This document shows positions 9,548 through 17,744 of a DNA stretch of 64,000 bases, in pieces (the stretch's first letter is position 1; each line of letters opens with the position of its first letter). This stretch comes from Eubacterium sp. AB3007. Its GTDB lineage: Bacteria > Bacillota > Clostridia > Peptostreptococcales > Anaerovoracaceae. The position numbers and the translations under genes were made by a program. The stretch is from contig NZ_JIAD01000001.1 of NCBI RefSeq assembly GCF_000688015.1, positions 1,550,001 through 1,614,000 of the forward strand. The letters run 5' to 3'. The notes beneath the pieces are model-generated. The model was not told the origin of the DNA, did no database searches, and was given only the letters and a program-made list of their open reading frames with translations.

Positions 9548-10300
9548 TTATTTCCCCATATTCGAATAGATTGCAGTGAAGTCTGGTTTGTTATCAAACA
9601 GGTATCTGGCAACAAGCTCCATCAGTTCAAAATCCGACTCATGATCCAGGTCCAGAATAGCTGTATCATACATCTTGACAATTCCACACTTACCATCGAA
9701 TATGCTTTTTGTGTTACGCAGAAACTCCGGCGCATATGCATAGATCGATGCATTCATATCAAAGATCTCCGGCGCCTGTTGCCTTGCGGTAAAATCGGAT
9801 GCGATCACTTTCTTGTAGCCTTCTCCCTCAACATAAGTGACCATGTTGAAATAGGGGTTTCTCCTGGAATCCGCCACCGTAAATACCGCATCCCATTTCC
9901 CGGTTTTCTGTTCCCTGTACACCTTCTCCAGGTCACCGTCCTGCCGAAGTGGGGATGTGAGATCCATGTCGATGACCATATCATACGCCCCTGACCGCTG
10001 TTCCATCTCCAGCATCGTGTCCCGAATGACGTCCAGTTTTCCCACGGTATCCCCCGCCAGTGCCTGCTTTCTTGGGACAATAGACACCTTCCTCATCCCA
10101 TTATTCTCAACGATGGAGATCAACTCTTCTGAGTCCGTATTGAGTGCGATATCCGCCTCTACCTCCGGACAATTCTTCAGAAATAGGTCGATCGCCGAAA
10201 TAGTAAATAGCGGCAACGGCTTGTCTAAGAACTCTCTGATATTCTTGTTCCTGATCCCCTTTGATCCTGCTCTTCCACAAATAGTAAACAAAACCTTCAT
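9548..10300 (-). CDS. CMP-nonulosonate (acylneuraminate) cytidylyltransferase
   Basis: 250 aa. It should activate the nonulosonic acid with CTP to give the CMP donor (NeuA/LegF role). The N-terminus MKVLFTICGRAGSKGIRNKN carries the nucleotide-binding R-A-G-S-K-G-I-x-x-K-N motif of the family. A DMDLTSPLR segment and a D-L-D-H-E-x-D-F-E-L segment near the end are also typical. The ATG at 10300 is chosen over a TTG at 10321, because an AAGGGA site lies at a good distance. It fits between the oxidoreductase pair and the transferase gene. Whether the substrate is legionaminate or a derivative cannot be told from sequence alone. Confidence 0.88.
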   Translation of the reverse strand: MKVLFTICGRAGSKGIRNKNIREFLDKPLPLFTISAIDLFLKNCPEVEADIALNTDSEELISIVENNGMRKVSIVPRKQALAGDTVGKLDVIRDTMLEMEQRSGAYDMVIDMDLTSPLRQDGDLEKVYREQKTGKWDAVFTVADSRRNPYFNMVTYVEGEGYKKVIASDFTARQQAPEIFDMNASIYAYAPEFLRNTKSIFDGKCGIVKMYDTAILDLDHESDFELMELVARYLFDNKPDFTAIYSNMGK

Positions 10301-10304
10301 TCTA

Positions 10305-11246
10305 TCAATTCCCTTCTGCAATCGCCAGCACTCTCAATGCATGTTCAAGATCGTTTGTATTCTCTTCTTTTCCTTCCAACACATCCAGAAAATACTCCAG
10401 TTCCCTGCGCTGAAAACTATCTCTCTCGCTGTCAAAGGACAGGACCCTGTCCCCCGGATAGCGAATCGTCTGCCCGACCAGATCCGCTGTGATCATGCCT
10501 TCCTCTGTTGTGATCTCGATTCTTCGGATCGTTTCTCTGGTAAAATAATCCAGATGAAGTTCGACCAGACAGTTCTCATAGTCCGCAATATACACTGCGA
10601 TATCATCGCTATTGATCTCGAGCGAAGACACCTTCCGGATGAGGGACTTGACAGAGACCGGTAATCCCAACAGGTACGTGATATAATCCCATTCATGGAT
10701 GAGGTCGATCGATACGCCGCCTCCCAGCTCCTTGCTCGCGCTATAGGTCTTTCTGTAATCCGTCCCAGGTCTCCATTCCGGCAGATAGCTTGCCGAAACC
10801 ACCCGAAGACTCCTCACATCTGCAGGCGAAATATGCTCCTTCAGATGCTGGATCACTCCGGTGTACCGCAGCGGACAAGCCACATAACAACATTTCCCTT
10901 CCAGTGACAAAGCCTGTTTATCGATCTTTGCCGACTGGAACACCGGCTTCTCGATGAAGAACGCCTCTGTCAGATCCTGAAAATCTCGCAGTGCATCGAA
11001 ATGTCTGGCTGTTGGATTGGTGACAAAGACAGCGTCGTACCCTCCGGACACCTCCTCCATTCTGGAGAAGGTCCGGTCAACAAGGCCCGCTGTCTCCGGA
11101 GGCAGTGGGGCACCTTTCCCACTTCGAAAAACATCGATGCTGCAACGGACCCCTCTTTCCTCAGTGATCGCCTTCAGATTTCTGATATGTCTCTTTGCAA
11201 TCGATCCTACGCCCACAAAGCAGACGCGCAATTCCTTAGTCATCAT
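10305..11246 (-). CDS. Gfo/Idh/MocA-family oxidoreductase
   Basis: About 313 aa. The N-terminal Rossmann motif is VCFVGVGSIAKRHIRNL, then FFIEKPVF, the Gfo/Idh EKP motif whose Lys is usually catalytic. GGGVSIDLIHEWDYITYL is the conserved active-site helix with D and H. The start is at 11246 or 11243 (tandem ATGs) after GAAGGGA, overlapping the end of the previous gene. An NAD(P)-dependent oxidation or reduction of a sugar is expected. Within the nonulosonate operon it may tailor the sugar, but the reaction is not known. Confidence 0.82.
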   Translation of the reverse strand: MMTKELRVCFVGVGSIAKRHIRNLKAITEERGVRCSIDVFRSGKGAPLPPETAGLVDRTFSRMEEVSGGYDAVFVTNPTARHFDALRDFQDLTEAFFIEKPVFQSAKIDKQALSLEGKCCYVACPLRYTGVIQHLKEHISPADVRSLRVVSASYLPEWRPGTDYRKTYSASKELGGGVSIDLIHEWDYITYLLGLPVSVKSLIRKVSSLEINSDDIAVYIADYENCLVELHLDYFTRETIRRIEITTEEGMITADLVGQTIRYPGDRVLSFDSERDSFQRRELEYFLDVLEGKEENTNDLEHALRVLAIAEGN

Positions 11247-12228
11247 TCCCAGTCCCTTCAATATGATCGATGAGATGCAGCACTTCCCGATCCTCTTCAA
11301 ACGAATACCTTGGTCTCAAACCATCCTGGATCGCTCCGATAAACTCTCGGAGCTCCATTTCGTATGCGTCCTCTATGATCGAACGGTTCTGAGAGTTGAT
11401 CTGTTCCGTTTCGTTGTACAGCGCGATCTTTTTCAGACCACCGCTTTCCTGCTCATACTGCAGAAGAGAGTCGGGGGTTCCGCCCCATCTCATATAGCAC
11501 TGCTGTCCATACACTTCCAGATTTCTGACTGCAAACTGCGATGCTACATTGATATTCAGCGTTCCTCTGTTCCCGTTCTCGTGGGAAACCAGGACTTCAA
11601 AGTTGTCCGGGTAATCCAGATCCAGATCCGTCATCCTCCCTTTCAGGACCTGACAGCTCTCGATCTTACCAAAGGCCTTGATCAGCCAGGGCAGTTCAAT
11701 TGCAAAGACCTCACGGCAGCCGTTCGTCCTCTTGTTTGCCACAAAGAAATCCTTGTAGCTCTCCCAGCTGTGCCAGGTGGGCAGAAACTGCCCCACATGA
11801 TAACTGTAGTTCACCGGAAGACTGCTCTTCCCCACTTCTCTGCTGATAAACCCGATCTCCTCCCGGAACATCATGGTGGACGAGAGGAACAGGACACGCC
11901 CGTTCTGTTCCGCCAACCGCATATTCTCTTCGTAGAGATCCTCCACAAGGTTCAGTTCTGTAAACACATGGCAGTTCTTCTGCAGTGCTGTTTTGATGAT
12001 CCCCCCATGAGACAGGGGACTGGTCGAAACCACAACGGCCTGGATACCGTGCTCTTCAATGGCCTTTTCCAGATCCTCCGAAACGGTGATCCCATACAGC
12101 TTCTGCGCTTCCTCGCGCCGGTCTTCTCTTGCATCGATACCGACAAGGGAAAACCCCGCATCAATCTTCTGCAATAGGCGGATCCGCCTTTTTCCCATGG
12201 ATCCAAGTCCAACGATTCCTATAGTCAT
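11236..12228 (-). CDS. second Gfo/Idh/MocA-family oxidoreductase
   Basis: 330 aa. It begins MTIGIVGLGSMGKRRIRLLQ (nucleotide-binding G-x-G-x-x-G), and has a conserved VFTELNLV segment where the usual EKP is replaced by ELN. The catalytic Lys at that place is therefore missing. The C-terminal half is the usual alpha/beta sheet domain (NVASQFAVRNLEVYG). It overlaps the next oxidoreductase gene by about 11 bases. It may be a partner subunit or an enzyme with altered chemistry. The role in the sugar pathway is inferred from position only. Confidence 0.78.
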   Translation of the reverse strand: MTIGIVGLGSMGKRRIRLLQKIDAGFSLVGIDAREDRREEAQKLYGITVSEDLEKAIEEHGIQAVVVSTSPLSHGGIIKTALQKNCHVFTELNLVEDLYEENMRLAEQNGRVLFLSSTMMFREEIGFISREVGKSSLPVNYSYHVGQFLPTWHSWESYKDFFVANKRTNGCREVFAIELPWLIKAFGKIESCQVLKGRMTDLDLDYPDNFEVLVSHENGNRGTLNINVASQFAVRNLEVYGQQCYMRWGGTPDSLLQYEQESGGLKKIALYNETEQINSQNRSIIEDAYEMELREFIGAIQDGLRPRYSFEEDREVLHLIDHIEGTGNDD

Positions 12229-12240
12229 GGTTCTCTCCTG

Positions 12241-12903
12241 TTACTTCTCGATCCCTCGGATCATCATAAACGCTTCTGCATACTGTACGCCTGCCACTGC
12301 CCCTCGCCCGGTAGCCAGCGCTTTCACGTTATCCAGACTGCGGGGGAATGGATGCGGCGCAATCTCCTGGCTGTAGATGCCCACCGCCTCCAGTTTGGAC
12401 TCCATCTGTGTAGAAATATCGATGAAGTAATTGGGGCGGAACATCTGATCCGGCATAGCGAAGTCAGTTTCCGAATTGATCTCCATAAGCAGAAGCCTCT
12501 TCAGCGATGGATTGCGAAAAGACTTGCTCACCGCCTTCACCCAGGAATAGACGGTACCGTGATCAGAGTGAATATCTCCATAGTAGGGAGATATGATAGT
12601 ATCCGGCTGCAAGTCCTCCACCAGGCCGGCAAGTCGTCCGATCTGATCTCCTGTCGGATACTCCGCCAGATGAGCCGGCCGCAGCTTCCAGTCGAACGCC
12701 TCAGTCACCTGAAGTTTCTCTGCCACCGCCGCAAACTGTCTTTCTCTCTTGTTTACCAGTTCTGCAGGATACCCGTATTCCTCCTTTGTATTGGAAATAT
12801 TCAGCCAGTAGACCTGCTCCCCGTTTTCTGCGTATTTCTTCATCGTGCCGCCGGCGCCGAATGTTTCGTCGTCCATATGCGGAGAAATCACCAATAGACT
12901 CAT
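12241..12903 (-). CDS. PIG-L family N-acetyl-sugar deacetylase
   Basis: 220 aa. LVISPHMDDETFGAGGT near the start is the PIG-L zinc motif (P-H-x-D-D-E), and GDIHSDHG near residue 107 supplies the third metal ligand. The start at 12903 follows a GGGGGAAG site that overlaps the NeuC stop. An upstream in-frame ATG at 12918 is less likely. These enzymes remove N-acetyl groups from GlcNAc-type compounds. Here it may de-acetylate an intermediate so that the GNAT encoded nearby can add another acyl group. That link is inferred. Confidence 0.85.
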   Translation of the reverse strand: MSLLVISPHMDDETFGAGGTMKKYAENGEQVYWLNISNTKEEYGYPAELVNKRERQFAAVAEKLQVTEAFDWKLRPAHLAEYPTGDQIGRLAGLVEDLQPDTIISPYYGDIHSDHGTVYSWVKAVSKSFRNPSLKRLLLMEINSETDFAMPDQMFRPNYFIDISTQMESKLEAVGIYSQEIAPHPFPRSLDNVKALATGRGAVAGVQYAEAFMMIRGIEK

Positions 12904-12904
12904 T

Positions 12905-14062
12905 TTACTTCCCCCCATGTATGATTGGATCGTAGAGTTTTCGGATCATCTTCTTGAAATCGGTATTCTTGATGATCTCATAAGCTTTTCTGGAACTGGT
13001 CCCATCCCCATAGATGTTGACCACATCCTTGATGGATTCCCTGTATTCCGGGGACAAAGCTTTGTCGATCACTTCTCCCAAACGATCATCGACGCGCTCT
13101 ACGAATAACACGTTGTCCACGTTTCCCCGGTTTCTCTGCCGTGTCCCGATATTGATCACAGGCAGTGGGATGGACGCCGCTTCTGCCACACCCGAACTGG
13201 AGTTGCCAATCTGGAAGTCCGCGTGCCGGTAAAGGTTGATGAAGGTGTTCCTGTCCAGGTTTCTGTAGAAATAGAACTGTTCATCGTCCATATACCTCTG
13301 GTAGATTTTTACGATCTCACTGCTGTTGAAATCTGTGTTGGGGTAGCTGACGATGGTGTGGATCCCCTTCTCCTTCAGAGTCTGCAGCACTTTCTCGATT
13401 TCCTCATTATGTCCGGTGATTTCCGCCGGGGGGTGATAGATCAGGAGCGCATAGTTCCCAAATCCGGGGATCCCCAGTTTCTGGAGAAGATCTTCTCTGG
13501 TGATCCAGGGTTCCTCTGTGAACTTGTCCAGTGCCACGCTTCCGGTTTTGAAGATCCGGGACTCTTCCTCTCCAAGAGCAAGCAATCGACGCGCGTGCTC
13601 CTCTGTTGCCACAAAATGGGCCGTTGCCATCTTGGAGGCCGCATGTCTGACCAGGTTATCCACATGTCCGGATACCGCATAGTCCCCTCCGAAGAAATGG
13701 AGAAATGGAATATCCATATAGCCGCTTACGATCGCCGCGCAGATCACCTCTTCACGGTCTCCCGGCGCAATGATCACATCGGGCTTGGTCTGCTTGACCA
13801 CTTCTGTCAGCGCTGACAGAAGTATGCCGGTGCTCTTTGCACGGGAACTCTTGGTGTCGGAATTCAGGATGTTTTCGATCTCCGCCACCACATGGTTTCC
13901 ATCGGCATAGATATCTCGCAATGACTCCTCGTACCCCAGTGTCAGATGCGCCCCGGTCACGACCAGGTCAAACTCGATCTCTTCATCTTGGTTAAAGTAC
14001 TTGTACAGATAGGACATCAGATCATAATCTGCACGGTTACCAGTAATAGATAGAACTCTCAT
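12905..14062 (-). CDS. UDP/GDP-N-acetyl-sugar 2-epimerase, hydrolysing (NeuC/LegG type)
   Basis: 385 aa. It starts MRVLSITGNRADYDLMSYL, has GDREEVICAAIVSGYMDIPFLHFFGGD (the family's G-D-R-x-E and H-x-x-G-G-x segments), and QIGNSSSGVAEAASIPLPVINIGTRQRNR near 300, where the E and the S-S-G-x-x-E motif bind the nucleotide. The enzyme releases the nucleotide and epimerises C2, giving the ManNAc-type precursor for the NeuB/LegI condensation. With LegB, LegC and a PtmE-like gene present, a LegG-type role on a GDP-linked 2,4-diacetamido sugar is more likely than sialic acid synthesis. Confidence 0.9.
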   Translation of the reverse strand: MRVLSITGNRADYDLMSYLYKYFNQDEEIEFDLVVTGAHLTLGYEESLRDIYADGNHVVAEIENILNSDTKSSRAKSTGILLSALTEVVKQTKPDVIIAPGDREEVICAAIVSGYMDIPFLHFFGGDYAVSGHVDNLVRHAASKMATAHFVATEEHARRLLALGEEESRIFKTGSVALDKFTEEPWITREDLLQKLGIPGFGNYALLIYHPPAEITGHNEEIEKVLQTLKEKGIHTIVSYPNTDFNSSEIVKIYQRYMDDEQFYFYRNLDRNTFINLYRHADFQIGNSSSGVAEAASIPLPVINIGTRQRNRGNVDNVLFVERVDDRLGEVIDKALSPEYRESIKDVVNIYGDGTSSRKAYEIIKNTDFKKMIRKLYDPIIHGGK

Positions 14063-14077
14063 ACCTCTCCTTCTTTA

Positions 14078-14965
14078 TCAGAAAAGCTCGCAATCTCCCA
14101 TCAGAAAGATCCATGGCTTGTCGATCTCCGCCTGCTGCTCTTCCGTGTTGTTAAGATAGTTGATACACATGTGATATTCCCGCTCCTCCGCCGGATACTT
14201 GTCGAGATAGTCCAGAGAGTTCCAGGTCGTCACCCGCGCTACCCCTTCCCGGCCGTACAGGAAGCGAGCAAACGCCAGAAGTTCCTTCTCGTTTCTGCAA
14301 TCCGACCAATACAGGATATCGAACTTGTCTCTGAATCGGGTACAAATATAGACATTCCCGCTATCAGAGATATATTTCTCATACTTTTCATCCGCGAACC
14401 TGAAGTTCAGAAAGGCCGACGTGTGCTGCACGCGGTTGCTCCCTTCATTTCGGGCATCAGGATCCGCCAGTGTCACTGCATCGATCCTGGTAAACTCCGC
14501 CGCTTCTGCCCCTGCGTCATTGGGAAGCCGGACAAAATGGAATCGGCGGAACTCTTGGTATTCCATCCTCGCGACGTGCATGTGCACGGAATTTTCGTTG
14601 GGGAATCCAATGATAAAGCAAGTTCCATCTCCCGCTGCAAGAATTGCCTTCTTTAGTTCAAAATACAGGTTGGTGGCAATTCCCTGTCCCCTGTACTCCG
14701 GATCCGTCATAAACCCCATGGACATCCGGAAACGGCTTGGCTTCTCATCGATCAGGGCCGTAAAGGCAATGGTCGTAAAATGTCCAACCACCCTTTCACG
14801 TTCCGGGTCTATCGCAACGATCCCAAGCGGGTCACAGTCCTCCCGTGTCCCGAAAAGGAAATCGTACTCTTCTGCAAAATCAACCTGGAAGATATCCCTG
14901 TACATCCTGACGATCTCTGCTTTGTCAGAGTGCTTCGAATAATCGATTTTCCTATATGTTATCAT
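14078..14965 (-). CDS. GNAT-family N-acetyltransferase
   Basis: 295 aa, longer than a bare GNAT domain. The acetyl-CoA loop is visible as MGFMTDPEYRGQGIATNLYFEL near residue 85-105 (R-G-x-G-I-A), preceded by VVGHFTTIAF. The C-terminal 150 residues are unrecognised and may bind the sugar. It lies directly between LegI and NeuC/LegG genes, so it probably acylates a nonulosonate precursor or product. A substitute acyl group is possible together with the PIG-L deacetylase. The acyl donor cannot be read from sequence. Confidence 0.78.
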   Translation of the reverse strand: MITYRKIDYSKHSDKAEIVRMYRDIFQVDFAEEYDFLFGTREDCDPLGIVAIDPERERVVGHFTTIAFTALIDEKPSRFRMSMGFMTDPEYRGQGIATNLYFELKKAILAAGDGTCFIIGFPNENSVHMHVARMEYQEFRRFHFVRLPNDAGAEAAEFTRIDAVTLADPDARNEGSNRVQHTSAFLNFRFADEKYEKYISDSGNVYICTRFRDKFDILYWSDCRNEKELLAFARFLYGREGVARVTTWNSLDYLDKYPAEEREYHMCINYLNNTEEQQAEIDKPWIFLMGDCELF

Positions 14966-14967
14966 GA

Positions 14968-15969
14968 CTATAATACCACCTTTTCATCTTGTTCGAAATC
15001 TTTCGGCGCCTTCTGCCCAATCACTTCGAACCATCGCATAGGGCTGATCCCGTCCCCCGGCCTCTTTGTGGTCAGATTATCTTCCGTGAACACCTCTCCC
15101 TGCGTGATCTTCCTGGCAGCAACGATGCTTTTTCTGGCAGCGGTCATATTCCTTGCTTCCGAGGGGCTCACTGTCTTGCCTCCCTGCCCGAGGGCCCTTT
15201 CGATATTCCGAATGCTCTGCACCATCTGCCGGAATTCAGCAGGCTCGGTGCTGGCTTTGTGATCCGGCCCTTCCATGTTTTTGTCCAGTGTGAAGTGCTT
15301 CTCGATGACCGTCGCCCCCCTGGCCACCGCTGCGAGGCTGACCTCGATCCCCTCTGTATGATCCGAATAGCCAATGGGCACGCCAAACGTCTCCCGCAGC
15401 GTATCCATTGCGCGCAGATTGACCTCGTCCTTGGGAGCAGGATACTCCGTTGTACAGTGAAGGATCGTCAGATCTCCTGCTCCATAGTGATTCAGTACAT
15501 CAACCGCTTCACTGATCTCGGTCAGCGTGCACATTCCCGTGGACATGATCACCGGGTACCCAGTCCTTGCGATCTTGATCAGATAGGGAAGGTTGGTGAC
15601 TTCCCCGGAAGGAATCTTCCACAGGCGCATCCCGAGGCTATCCAGATAATCGATGCTCTCCAGATCAAAGGGGGTAGAGAGAAATTCCACGCCCGCCTTC
15701 TCACAGTATGCTTTCACCTCGGCGAAAGCCTCCAGCGGGAGCATGATCTTCCGGATCATTTCCAGTTGGCTCTCTTCTCCCCCGGTCGTCTCTTTCTGAT
15801 AGTCTGCCTTCTGCGCAAAGCGGGAAACCAGGTTCTCCGGGACCGCTGTCTGAAACTTGGCGACGTCCACTCCACACCTTGCGATCTCGTCAACCATGCG
15901 TTTTGCGATCTCCATGCTCCCGTTGTAATTGACGCCGATCTCCGCAATGATTTTCGTATGTCTATCCAT
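14968..15969 (-). CDS. nonulosonate synthase (LegI/NeuB family)
   Basis: 333 aa. It condenses a ManNAc-type sugar with phosphoenolpyruvate. MDRHTKIIAEIGVNYNGSMEIAKRMV is the NeuB N-terminus. KFQTAVPENLVSRFAQKADYQ, STPFDLESIDYLDSLGMRLWKIPSGE, ILHCTTEYPAPKDEVNL and GYSDHTEGIEVSLAAVARGATVIEKHFTLD follow, with the conserved metal-binding His and PEP-binding residues. A C-terminal SAF (antifreeze-like) domain begins near ITQGEVFTEDNLTTKRPGDGISP. The ATG at 15969 fits the family start; a GTG at 15981 that overlaps the previous stop is the alternative. It belongs to the legB-to-neuA operon. Confidence 0.93.
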   Translation of the reverse strand: MDRHTKIIAEIGVNYNGSMEIAKRMVDEIARCGVDVAKFQTAVPENLVSRFAQKADYQKETTGGEESQLEMIRKIMLPLEAFAEVKAYCEKAGVEFLSTPFDLESIDYLDSLGMRLWKIPSGEVTNLPYLIKIARTGYPVIMSTGMCTLTEISEAVDVLNHYGAGDLTILHCTTEYPAPKDEVNLRAMDTLRETFGVPIGYSDHTEGIEVSLAAVARGATVIEKHFTLDKNMEGPDHKASTEPAEFRQMVQSIRNIERALGQGGKTVSPSEARNMTAARKSIVAARKITQGEVFTEDNLTTKRPGDGISPMRWFEVIGQKAPKDFEQDEKVVL

Positions 15970-15977
15970 AATCCAAC

Positions 15978-16649
15978 TCACTTTATTTTCTTTGCAGGCA
16001 TTCCGACATATGTCCCGCTCTCTTCCAAAGATCTGGTCACCACTGCCCCCGCGCCGACGATGACTTTGTCTGCAATCGTAAGTTCCTGGATGACCGACGA
16101 ATTCAGGCCCAGCATGCAGTCACTTCCGATGGTCACATGCCCTGCAATTGCACACGCAGGCAGTATCGCATTGTAATCACCGCAATCCAAATCGTGACCG
16201 AACTGGACCCCGTTTCCAATGTAGTTAAAGTTTCCTATGTTATACTCGCTCTCGAACACAACGCCTGGGCCGATGTAATTCCCTTCTCCGAAACCGCCGC
16301 CCTCTTCATCAAAGATCACTGCCGGGTGAAAGACATTCGGAAAGACAACGTTGGGATATTTCTTCAACCTGGCCACGACGGCCCTCTTCAGCCTGGCATC
16401 CGCAAAGGGAACGATCGCACCGATGCGATCATACTTCCGAATGATCTCCTCGACATTGTCATCGCAGGCGATGATCTTCTCTCCGGCGAACGCCGGTTGT
16501 CCGATGCTTTCCTCGTCCTTTTCCACAAAGCCCAGTACGTGCATCTGTGTCGCACCAGGCACCTTGTTTGCCGCCTTCAGCCAATAATACACGGCCTTTG
16601 CCGCACCTGCTGACCCGAAAAACAACAGATCCAAACTATTATTATTCAT
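15978..16649 (-). CDS. sugar O/N-acetyltransferase, NeuD/LegH/PglD family
   Basis: 223 aa. An N-terminal Rossmann-like domain (LDLLFFGSAGAAKAVYYWL) is followed by left-handed beta-helix hexapeptide repeats (GNYIGPGVVFESEYNIGNFNYIGNGVQFGHDLDCGDYNAILPACAIAGHVTIGSDC) and ends VGMPAKKIK. The His in QFGHD matches the catalytic His of PglD-type enzymes. Directly after the aminotransferase and PtmE-like genes, it should acetylate the C4 amino group made by LegC. Confidence 0.87.
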   Translation of the reverse strand: MNNNSLDLLFFGSAGAAKAVYYWLKAANKVPGATQMHVLGFVEKDEESIGQPAFAGEKIIACDDNVEEIIRKYDRIGAIVPFADARLKRAVVARLKKYPNVVFPNVFHPAVIFDEEGGGFGEGNYIGPGVVFESEYNIGNFNYIGNGVQFGHDLDCGDYNAILPACAIAGHVTIGSDCMLGLNSSVIQELTIADKVIVGAGAVVTRSLEESGTYVGMPAKKIK

Positions 16650-16661
16650 GTCGTCTTCCCT

Positions 16662-17717
16662 CTAGATCTCTTTCTTGCGCTGAAATCCATTCCGCATCTT
16701 CTCCAGTTCCTTCATCTGGCCCATGTCCCACCAGTTTCCTGCCTGCACCGGATAGATCCCGACCTTCTCACCGCTTTCGATACATCTCTCGATGACAGAG
16801 GTGATGTGGATAAACTTGTTCGCAGGAATGTAATCCAGAAATCTTGGATTGATCACATACAGTCCGGTATTGACCATGTGTGTCTGGCTCGGCTTTTCCA
16901 CGAACGCCCGGACACATCCACGGTCATCGACTTCCACCGTTCCGTAGGGAACCGTAAACGTCTTCACCGCGCACACAATGGTGATGATATCCTGATCCTT
17001 TCTATGTTTTCTGAGGATATCCCCGTAATCCTCCTCGATGAGGATATCGCAGTTGGTCAGGAAGAAAGAGTCATCATACTTCCCTTCCAGCAGCTTGATT
17101 CCACCGCCTGTTCCCAGAAATTCCTGCTCATCGGTAAACGTAATGTCGTAATCTTTGTCAAAATCCGCAAAAAACGCCTTGATCAGCGCCTTCTTGTAGT
17201 TGACGATCATGTCAAACTGTCTGCAGCCGAACTGGCTGAACTGGTCCATGATGATCTCTGTGATGGTCCTGTCGTCAACAGTCACAAGCGGTTTAGGAAG
17301 CACCTGGGTCAAAGGAAGCAGGCGAGTACCTTTTCCTCCGGCCATGATCACCACAGGCACGTTCAGATCGTGCGTCGCATGGATGGAAGAGGCATGGAGA
17401 AACTTGATGGAAAGGATCTCCTTGTTTTCGTTCAGGATAGGGACCGATGTGATCCCTATCTCTTCCATGTATTCGTATGGATCAGCAGAGTCGCTGTGCC
17501 AGAGGTATCTTGGCTCGGCGTTCATCACCTGCCCAACTAGCGCCTCCAGCTGTCCTCCATGCATTATGTGCCTTCTTATGATACCGTCTGTCAGCACACC
17601 ACGGAGTCTGAGGCCGCTGCAAACATAGACGACCCCTCGCGCGTTGTTGTTGATCACATCCATCGCCTCGATGATGGTCCTGTCCTCTGAAATGATATAT
17701 GCCTCAATACTCTTCAT
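16662..17717 (-). CDS. CBS-domain nucleotidyltransferase (PtmE-like)
   Basis: 351 aa. Residues 1 to about 115 are a pair of CBS motifs (SIEAYIISEDRTIIEAMDVI and ILNENKEILSIKFL). From about 120 there is a sugar-nucleotidyltransferase: VVIMAGGKGTRLLPLTQVLPKPLV with the signature G-G-x-G-T-R-L and P-K-P, then TNCDILIEEDYG. This CBS-plus-nucleotidyltransferase layout is that of PtmE, which makes the GDP-glucosamine precursor for legionaminic acid in Campylobacter. The ATG at 17717 has an AGAGGTG site; a GTG at 17726 is the alternative. Its presence is the best sign that the pathway runs through GDP-linked sugars. Confidence 0.87.
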   Translation of the reverse strand: MKSIEAYIISEDRTIIEAMDVINNNARGVVYVCSGLRLRGVLTDGIIRRHIMHGGQLEALVGQVMNAEPRYLWHSDSADPYEYMEEIGITSVPILNENKEILSIKFLHASSIHATHDLNVPVVIMAGGKGTRLLPLTQVLPKPLVTVDDRTITEIIMDQFSQFGCRQFDMIVNYKKALIKAFFADFDKDYDITFTDEQEFLGTGGGIKLLEGKYDDSFFLTNCDILIEEDYGDILRKHRKDQDIITIVCAVKTFTVPYGTVEVDDRGCVRAFVEKPSQTHMVNTGLYVINPRFLDYIPANKFIHITSVIERCIESGEKVGIYPVQAGNWWDMGQMKELEKMRNGFQRKKEI

Positions 17718-17744
17718 TCTTTTCACCTCTGCTCCCCATGAGGC

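Noticed and set aside
12905..15969. A plain sialic acid (Neu5Ac) pathway
   Set aside because: LegB, LegC and a CBS-nucleotidyltransferase of PtmE type in the same operon point to a legionaminate-type sugar instead.
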